Source: Homoserinibacter gongjuensis (lineage in GTDB: Bacteria > Actinomycetota > Actinomycetes > Actinomycetales > Microbacteriaceae). From it: a stretch of DNA of 64,000 bases. The translations under genes were made by a program, and so were the position numbers. A model generated the notes under the pieces. It did not search any database, had not been told where the DNA came from, and worked only from the letters and a program-made list of their open reading frames with translations. Positions within the stretch are counted from its first letter, which is position 1. The number at the start of each line of letters is the position of its first letter. Shown piece after piece: positions 59,726-64,000 of the stretch. The DNA lies in NCBI RefSeq assembly GCF_030161875.1, contig NZ_BSVA01000001.1:2294001-2358000 (forward strand), given 5' to 3'.

Positions 59726-60413
59726 CTATTGCGCGGCGGCGACCACGACCGGGGCGAATCCCGACTCGATGACGATCATCGCGCCATCGTCGCCCTGGAT
59801 CGCGAACACGGCATCCGCGTCATAGCTGCCGGCCTCGAGCGGTGCGCCGGTGCAGTCGACCGCCTGGAAGGGAAGGCTGACGGAGGTCTGCTGGCCCGCG
59901 ACGAGGTCGAGGGCGGAGAGCTCGAGTTCCGTGCGGGCGGTGCCGACGATCACCCCGTCGCGGGCGAGCAACACCGCGGGAGCGCTCGGCAGGGTGCCGG
60001 TGAGCGGATCGGCGCTGCCGTTCACGAGCGTGAGCACGATCGCTCCACCCGACGCCTCCTGGGTGAGCGTCAGGGTGACGCCGGCCGGTGCCGGATCGCC
60101 TTGGTGGAGGAGGCTGGCAGCTCGCGGGCAGATCCTGCTGGAGCACGCGGTCGTCCTGCTCGGCGCTGTCGGCGCCCGCCGCGAGCGACCCGGCCTCATC
60201 GCCCGCGCTCAGCGAGCCCGGGCCCTGCGCTCCCAGGCCGACGGCCACGGGCACGACGAGCGCCACCGCGGCCAGCCCGCCGAGCGCGCCCGCGGCGATC
60301 CGCTTCGGGCGTCGCCGGGCACGCGCGCGGCGGATGACGACGTCAGCGTCGAGACGCGGCTCGGCGCCCTGCTCGCGCCGCAGTAGCTTGCGCAGTTCAT
60401 CCTCGGTGGGCAC
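59726..60413 (-). CDS. Single-pass membrane protein paired with the ECF sigma factor (putative anti-sigma)
   Basis: 229 residues from GTG 60413 after two nearby repairs (about 60099 and 60117), the only combination that joins both halves sensibly. A cytoplasmic N-terminus (TEDELRKLLRREQGAEPRLD), one hydrophobic helix (GALGGLAAVALVVPVAVGLG) and an extracellular beta-rich C-terminal domain (VTLTLTQEASGGAIVLTLVN) are seen. The start lies inside the sigma gene's end (17-base overlap). That layout is typical of SigE-family anti-sigma partners, although no zinc motif is present. Confidence 0.7.
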
Positions 60414-61020
60414 GGTCGCCCTCCTTCGCGTCGGACGTGGAGCGGATGGCGCGGGTGGCCGGCCGCAACGGTGTCGTGCCGGTGCCGGGCCGCGCACCAC
60501 CCGGCCCCAAGCGGTCGGCGACGGTGCCGTCGTCAGCGAGAGCGATCGCCATCTTCGCAAGGCCATCGCTCAGGTACCGCTTGACCGCGCCGGAGCTGAT
60601 ACCGAGCGTCGCGGCGATGTCATCGACCTTGAGGTCGTCGTAGTAGCGCAGCACGAGGCAGGCGCGCTCACGCGGAGCGAGCTTGCGCAGTTCCTCGTGC
60701 AGATCCAGGCGCAGGCCCGTCGCCTCGTCGGTGGCGGGCAGTTCGTCGGGCACGTACTGAGTCGGGGCGACCTTGCGCCAGCGGCTCACTCGTCGGCCGC
60801 GATCGAGGGAGGCGTTGAGGATCGCGCGCCGCACGTAGGACTCCGCGCTCGCCACCGTGAAGCCGTTGCGCAGGCGTCCGAAGGTGCGCACGAGGGCGTC
60901 CTGCACGAGGTCGGCCGCATCGTCGGCGCTCCCGGTGAGCAGGATCGCGTAGCGCAGCAGGGCGTCGCCGCGCTCGGCGACGAGTTCCGTCACGACGCGT
61001 TCCCACGAAGCCTGTGCCAC
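60397..61020 (-). CDS. SigE-family ECF sigma factor
   Basis: 207 residues, intact. Region 2 is LRYAILLTGSADDAADLVQDALVRTFGRL, with SAESYVRRAILNASLDRGRR following; region 4 is APRERACLVLRYYDDLKVDDIAATLGISSGAVKRYLSDGLAKM. The SigE family (as in Streptomyces and Microbacteriaceae paralogues) is suggested by the spacing. About 40 Pro/Thr-rich residues extend the C-terminus. The membrane protein next in the operon is its likely regulator. I could not find an obvious self-promoter upstream. Confidence 0.87.
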   Translation of the reverse strand: MAQASWERVVTELVAERGDALLRYAILLTGSADDAADLVQDALVRTFGRLRNGFTVASAESYVRRAILNASLDRGRRVSRWRKVAPTQYVPDELPATDEATGLRLDLHEELRKLAPRERACLVLRYYDDLKVDDIAATLGISSGAVKRYLSDGLAKMAIALADDGTVADRLGPGGARPGTGTTPLRPATRAIRSTSDAKEGDRAHRG

Positions 61021-61078
61021 GGAATCCTCCCCTCTATCTCTTCAGACGCCGAGCACGCCCCGAACGTTGGTGTGGCCA

Positions 61079-61137
61079 CAGAATCGTGCCAGTTGGTCGA
61101 TTCCCACCCGCCATAGCGACCAACTGGCACGATTCTG
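61079..61137. repeat. Perfect 21-bp intergenic inverted repeat (CAGAATCGTGCCAGTTGGTC stem)
   Basis: The arm 61079-61099 pairs exactly with 61117-61137 over a 17-base loop. It lies between the glycerate kinase stop and the sigma factor start, both on the minus strand, so it can separate the two transcripts. Confidence 0.8.
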
Positions 61138-61185
61138 GCCCACCGAGCGGCGTTGGGGGGATCTTTTGCGGGCAGTCCGGTGTTG

Positions 61186-62273
61186 CTAGGGCTGAGCGTC
61201 GCGCGCGAGCGCGCGCCCGGCCTCGGTGAGCCAGCGCGCCGGGTCGGACATCGCGACTGATGCCGTGCCGGCGAGACGACTGAGCGAGACGGCCGCGCCG
61301 CGGTCATCCGTTCCGTCGGCGAACGATCCGGCGACGAGGGCGACGGGCGTGCCCACGGCATCCGCACGGCGGAGCACCGCGCTCACGACCTTGCCGCCCG
61401 CCGAACTCGCGTCGACGCGGCCCTCACCCGTGATGACGAGGTCGGCGGATGCGATCGCCGCCTCGAGCCCGGTGAGGCGCGCGATTGCGTCGGAACCGGA
61501 TGCGAGGCTCGCCCCCACGCGGTGCGCAACCCGTAGGCGGTACCGCCGGCGGCGCCCGCGCCCGGCGCGTCGGGCTCGCCGCCGAGCACCGTGGCCAGGC
61601 GGACGAGAGCCGCGTCGAGCGCGTGCACGTCGTCGGGCGTCGCACCCTTCTGCGGTCCGAACACGGATGCCGCCCCGCGCGGTCCGGTGAGCGGTGCGTC
61701 GACGTCGCACCACAGGGTCAGCTCGGCCGGAGGAGGGCGCAGGCCGCTCAGCTCGATGCTCGCCAGGATCGCGAGTGCGCCGCCGCCGTCGCGGAGTGGA
61801 TGCCCGTCTGCATCGAGGAAACGGGCGCCGAGTGCCGCGAGGGCGCCCGTGCCGCCGTCGGTCGAGCCGGAGCCGCCGAGCCCGATCACGATCCGCTCCG
61901 CACCGGCGTCGAGCACGCGCGCGAGCAACTCGCCGAGCCCTCGCGTGGATGCACCGAGAGGATCCGGCGCGGCCATGTGAACGAGCCCTACGCAGTCGGC
62001 GAGCTCCACGAGCGCGCGGCCGTCGGGAAGGGCGAGCCAGCGGGCGCGCGCCGGGCGACCATCCGCTCCGGTGACCGATCCTGCGGTGCGGAGCACGGCA
62101 TCCGGCACCGCTCGCGCGACCACCTCGAGCGTGCCGACGCCGCCGTCGGCCTGCGGCAGCTCGAGCACCTCGTCGCCCGGGCGCACCTCGAGCCAGCCCG
62201 CGGCGATCGCGGATGCGGCGGCCGCGGCCGTGCTCGACCCCGTGAACGAGTCGGGGGCCACGACGATCCGCAT
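61186..62273 (-). CDS. Glycerate 2-kinase, GlxK/GarK type
   Basis: Phosphorylates D-glycerate, feeding glyoxylate or sugar-acid degradation into glycolysis. 362 residues after one repair in the run 61512-61516. The type I glycerate kinase signatures MRIVVAPDSFTGSSTA, GLGGSGSTDGGTGALAALGARF, WCDVDAPLTGPRGAASVFGPQKGA and LVITGEGRVDASSAGGK are all clear. It stands alone, with no glyoxylate carboligase or tartronate genes nearby. Confidence 0.92.
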
Positions 62274-62380
62274 GGCATCCAGTGTGGCGGGTCGTGCCCT
62301 CGCGCCCCACCGCACGGCCGTCACGCGGCGGTGCCGCGCGCCGGAACCGGCGGCGGGGACCCCGGTGTAGAAGGGTCTAG

Positions 62381-62420
62381 ACATGCGAAAGCCCCGCACA
62401 AGTGCGGGGCTTTCGCATGT
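62381..62420. terminator. Strong bidirectional terminator downstream of tRNA-Arg
   Basis: ACATGCGAAAGCCCCGCAC (62381-62399) pairs perfectly with 62402-62420 across a 2-base loop, a 19-bp stem with A/T-rich sides. It begins 3 bases past the tRNA discriminator on the minus strand and so should end the tRNA transcript. Confidence 0.85.
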
Positions 62421-62422
62421 CG

Positions 62423-62495
62423 TGCCCTCGACACGATTCGAACGTGCGACTTCTTCCTCCGGAGGGAAGCGCTCTATCCACTGAGCTACGAGGGC
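62423..62495 (-). tRNA. tRNA-Arg(CCG)
   Basis: On the minus strand GCCCTCG and CGAGGGC form the acceptor stem, GCTC and GAGC the D stem, CTTCC and GGAAG the anticodon stem around loop CTCCGGA (anticodon CCG, codon CGG), and TTCGAAT the T loop, with A as discriminator. CCA is not encoded. The 73-base cloverleaf is complete. It lies about 0.7 kb from argS. Confidence 0.95.
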
Positions 62496-62555
62496 GAGGC
62501 ACTCAGGTTATCAGTTGCGGATCGCCGCCCGACGCACGCGACGTCGCCCGCGCGG

Positions 62556-63143
62556 CTACAGCGCCGCGAGCACGGAGGCGACGATCGGCTCGGCGTCCCC
62601 CGGCTCGAAGAACGCCACCGAACGCACGACGACCCAATACGCGCCATGGAACACGACGGCCTCACCGACGCCGCCCGTCACCGCGAAGTAGGCCTCGTCG
62701 GAGCCGTAGGTGGGCACCATCGTGCTCGAGCCGTTCGTGGCGTTCGCCTTCGCCTCGAGTGTGTCGCGGTCGAACGAGGCGACCGAGATGTCGATCGTCT
62801 CGCCGCTCGTGCCGTTCTGCCAGCGGCAGACGACCCCCTGCGCGGCGTCCGCCTCGGCGGCGGGCGTGCCGGCATCCGGCGTCCACGAGCCGAGCAGGCT
62901 GAAGTTCGGGTTGTAGTCGTACATCGCCTGCAGCGAGACCAGCGAGGTGCACGGCACATCCACGGGGGTCGAGCTCGGCGCCGCGGCGGTCTCGGAGGGC
63001 TCGGGACTCGGCGTCGGCGACGAACTCTCGCTCGGCGTCGCGCTGCGCGTCGGAGCAGGTTCCGGCGTCGTGCACCCGGCCAACAGCACGGATGCCACAA
63101 GCAGAGCGGATGCGGAGGTCACGAGAGCGGCGGCGCGGGGCAT
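62556..63143 (-). CDS. Lipoprotein of unknown function (DUF3558-like)
   Basis: 195 residues, intact. GGAGG lies just ahead of ATG 63143. The signal peptide ends in the lipobox VLLAGC (Cys24) and is followed by about 35 Ser/Thr/Pro residues, a typical spacer for a surface lipoprotein. The C-terminal domain has two Cys (DVPCTSL and GVVCRWQNG) in the arrangement of DUF3558-type actinobacterial lipoproteins. The function is unknown. Confidence 0.75.
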   Translation of the reverse strand: MPRAAALVTSASALLVASVLLAGCTTPEPAPTRSATPSESSSPTPSPEPSETAAAPSSTPVDVPCTSLVSLQAMYDYNPNFSLLGSWTPDAGTPAAEADAAQGVVCRWQNGTSGETIDISVASFDRDTLEAKANATNGSSTMVPTYGSDEAYFAVTGGVGEAVVFHGAYWVVVRSVAFFEPGDAEPIVASVLAAL

Positions 63144-63210
63144 GCCTCCATTCTGACCTGCCACGTGGTCCGGGCCGGCGCGACGGGCGGGGCGGCTAGG
63201 ATCGAACCTC

Positions 63211-64000
63211 GTGAATCCCGCCGAACTCGCCGCCGTCCTGCTCGACCACGTGCGCCGGGCGGCCGCCGAGCGCGGCGCAGATCCCGACACCATCGCTCCC
63301 GAGGACGTCACCCTCGAACGCCCCCGCAATCGGGACCACGGCGACTGGGCGTCCAACGCGGCCCTCAAGCTCGGCAAGCGCCTCGGCGTGCCGCCGCGGG
63401 AACTCGCCGATGCGCTCGCGGCGTCCCTCGCCGAGATCGACGGCATCGCGGGCGCCGAGGTCGCCGGACCGGGCTTCCTCAACATCCGCCTCGACGCGGC
63501 GGCCGCGGGCGCGCTGGCCTCGCGCATTCTCGAGCTCGGTGAGAGCTACGGCCGCGGCACGCTCTACGAGGGCGTGCGCATCAACCTCGAGTTCGTCTCG
63601 GCGAACCCCACCGGCCCCATCCACATCGGCGGCACCCGCTGGGCTGCGGTCGGCGACAGCCTGGCCCGGCTCATGGAGGCGCAGGGCGGCCTCGTCACGC
63701 GCGAGTACTACTTCAACGACCACGGCGCCCAGATCGACCGCTTCGCGCGCAGTCTCGTCGCGGCGCACCGCGGTGAGCCGGCTCCGGACGACGGCTACGG
63801 CGGCAGCTACATCCTCGACATCGCGGCGCGCGTCGAGGCCGACTACCCGGGGATCTCGACGCGCTGCCGCGTGCCGAGCAGCAGGAGGTGTTCCGCGAGC
63901 TCGGCGTCGCCCAGATGTTCGGGGAGATCAAGGCGAGCCTGCACGACTTCGGCGTCGACTTCGACGTGTACTTCCACGAGAACTCGTTGCACGACTCGGG
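63211..64000 (+). CDS. argS: Arginyl-tRNA synthetase, 3' end outside the window
   Basis: About 264 codons are present, from GTG 63211 to the right edge. One repair in the G run 63849-63852 restores [20 protein letters not shown]. The N-terminal additional domain ([20 protein letters not shown]) recognises the tRNA elbow. The class I signature is [22 protein letters not shown], whose HIGG is the HIGH motif of ArgRS. The KMSK region lies beyond the edge. It charges the tRNA-Arg encoded just upstream, among others. Confidence 0.92.
   Translation, partial: MNPAELAAVLLDHVRRAAAERGADPDTIAPEDVTLERPRNRDHGDWASNAALKLGKRLGVPPRELADALAASLAEIDGIAGAEVAGPGFLNIRLDAAAAGALASRILELGESYGRGTLYEGVRINLEFVSANPTGPIHIGGTRWAAVGDSLARLMEAQGGLVTREYYFNDHGAQIDRFARSLVAAHRGEPAPDDGYGGSYILDIAARVEADYPGISTRCRVPSSRRCSASSASPRCSGRSRRACTTSASTSTCTSTRTRCTTR

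Noticed and set aside
57493-59772. A 759-codon open frame on the plus strand
   Set aside because: It runs antisense to the flavoprotein and arginase-like genes, both of which have clear motifs, and crosses their boundary.
62423-62495. tRNA-Arg as a phage or island attachment site
   Set aside because: No integrase, no duplicated 3' tRNA fragment and no foreign gene block is seen on either side.
61485-63542. A 685-codon open frame on the plus strand
   Set aside because: It is antisense to glycerate kinase, tRNA-Arg and the lipoprotein gene and overlaps argS in another frame.

Overview
The window comes from the chromosome of a high-GC actinobacterium, most likely a member of the Microbacteriaceae. 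This rests on the very GC-rich codon use, frequent GTG starts, a SigR/RsrA pair with the zinc-type HxxxCxxC anti-sigma factor, the actinobacterial fused 2-oxoglutarate dehydrogenase/decarboxylase (Kgd), the aroA-rsgA-hisN cluster divergent from sigR, a DtxR/IdeR-type iron box, and intergenic elements built on GGTTTCGAGACGC and CTCCTCAACCA. The family-level placement is an inference. No phage, insertion sequence, CRISPR array or integron is visible; this is housekeeping and accessory metabolism.

Layout. 1-5.9 kb: an unknown large protein cut by the left edge, an HtrA-like lipoprotein protease, a D,D-carboxypeptidase, and a MarR regulator divergent from an NADP-oxidoreductase-like gene. 6.7-11 kb: a GntR regulator with the methylcitrate (propionate) genes prpD-prpB-prpC. 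11-14.3 kb: a sugar ABC importer. 14.5-18.9 kb: hisN, rsgA and aroA on the minus strand, divergent from sigR-rsrA. 19.1-24.7 kb: kgd and a GuaB1-type enzyme. 24.7-26.1 kb: a winged-helix/nuclease fusion bracketed by inverted repeats. 26-32.6 kb: VOC protein, AraC regulator, two CNNM membrane proteins, Old Yellow Enzyme, HAD hydrolase, NAD(P)HX dehydratase. 32.6-35.1 kb: polar amino-acid ABC importer. 35.2-40.9 kb: GT87-like membrane protein, MFS exporter, and a LuxR-type two-component operon with an extra membrane protein. 41-43.6 kb: metX and metY. 43.7-48.7 kb: two MFS exporters, an acyltransferase and an SDR. 48.7-50.1 kb: a glutamine-amidotransferase-like protein and ung. 50.3-55.1 kb: two ABC exporter systems, the second under a YtrA-type GntR regulator. 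55.1-64 kb: amidase, an iron-boxed SIP-domain protein, flavoprotein disulfide reductase, arginase-like protein, ECF sigma factor with a cognate membrane protein, glycerate kinase, tRNA-Arg(CCG), a lipoprotein and argS running off the right edge.

A dominant feature is that 30 genes are broken by a total of 39 frameshifts. Every one is repaired by adding (never removing) one base, once two bases, usually in a run of G or C, and every repaired gene that lies entirely inside the window then closes exactly in frame. This is the signature of homopolymer under-calling in an unpolished assembly, not of pseudogenisation, so I annotate these genes as single CDSs and give the break positions.

After these corrections no gene-free stretch exceeds about 300 bases. 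The larger gaps (6545-6754, 10957-11044, 14290-14507, 15309-15416, 18852-19104, 24656-24771, 25791-26054, 29918-30064, 50147-50286, 61021-61185) mostly hold long inverted repeats of a few families, some sharing a conserved loop but having different, internally matched stems. Regulatory sites that can be read directly include a SigR autoregulatory promoter, a DtxR box on an apparently leaderless gene, paired TGTATACA operators, a MarR operator cluster and a YtrA-type operator.
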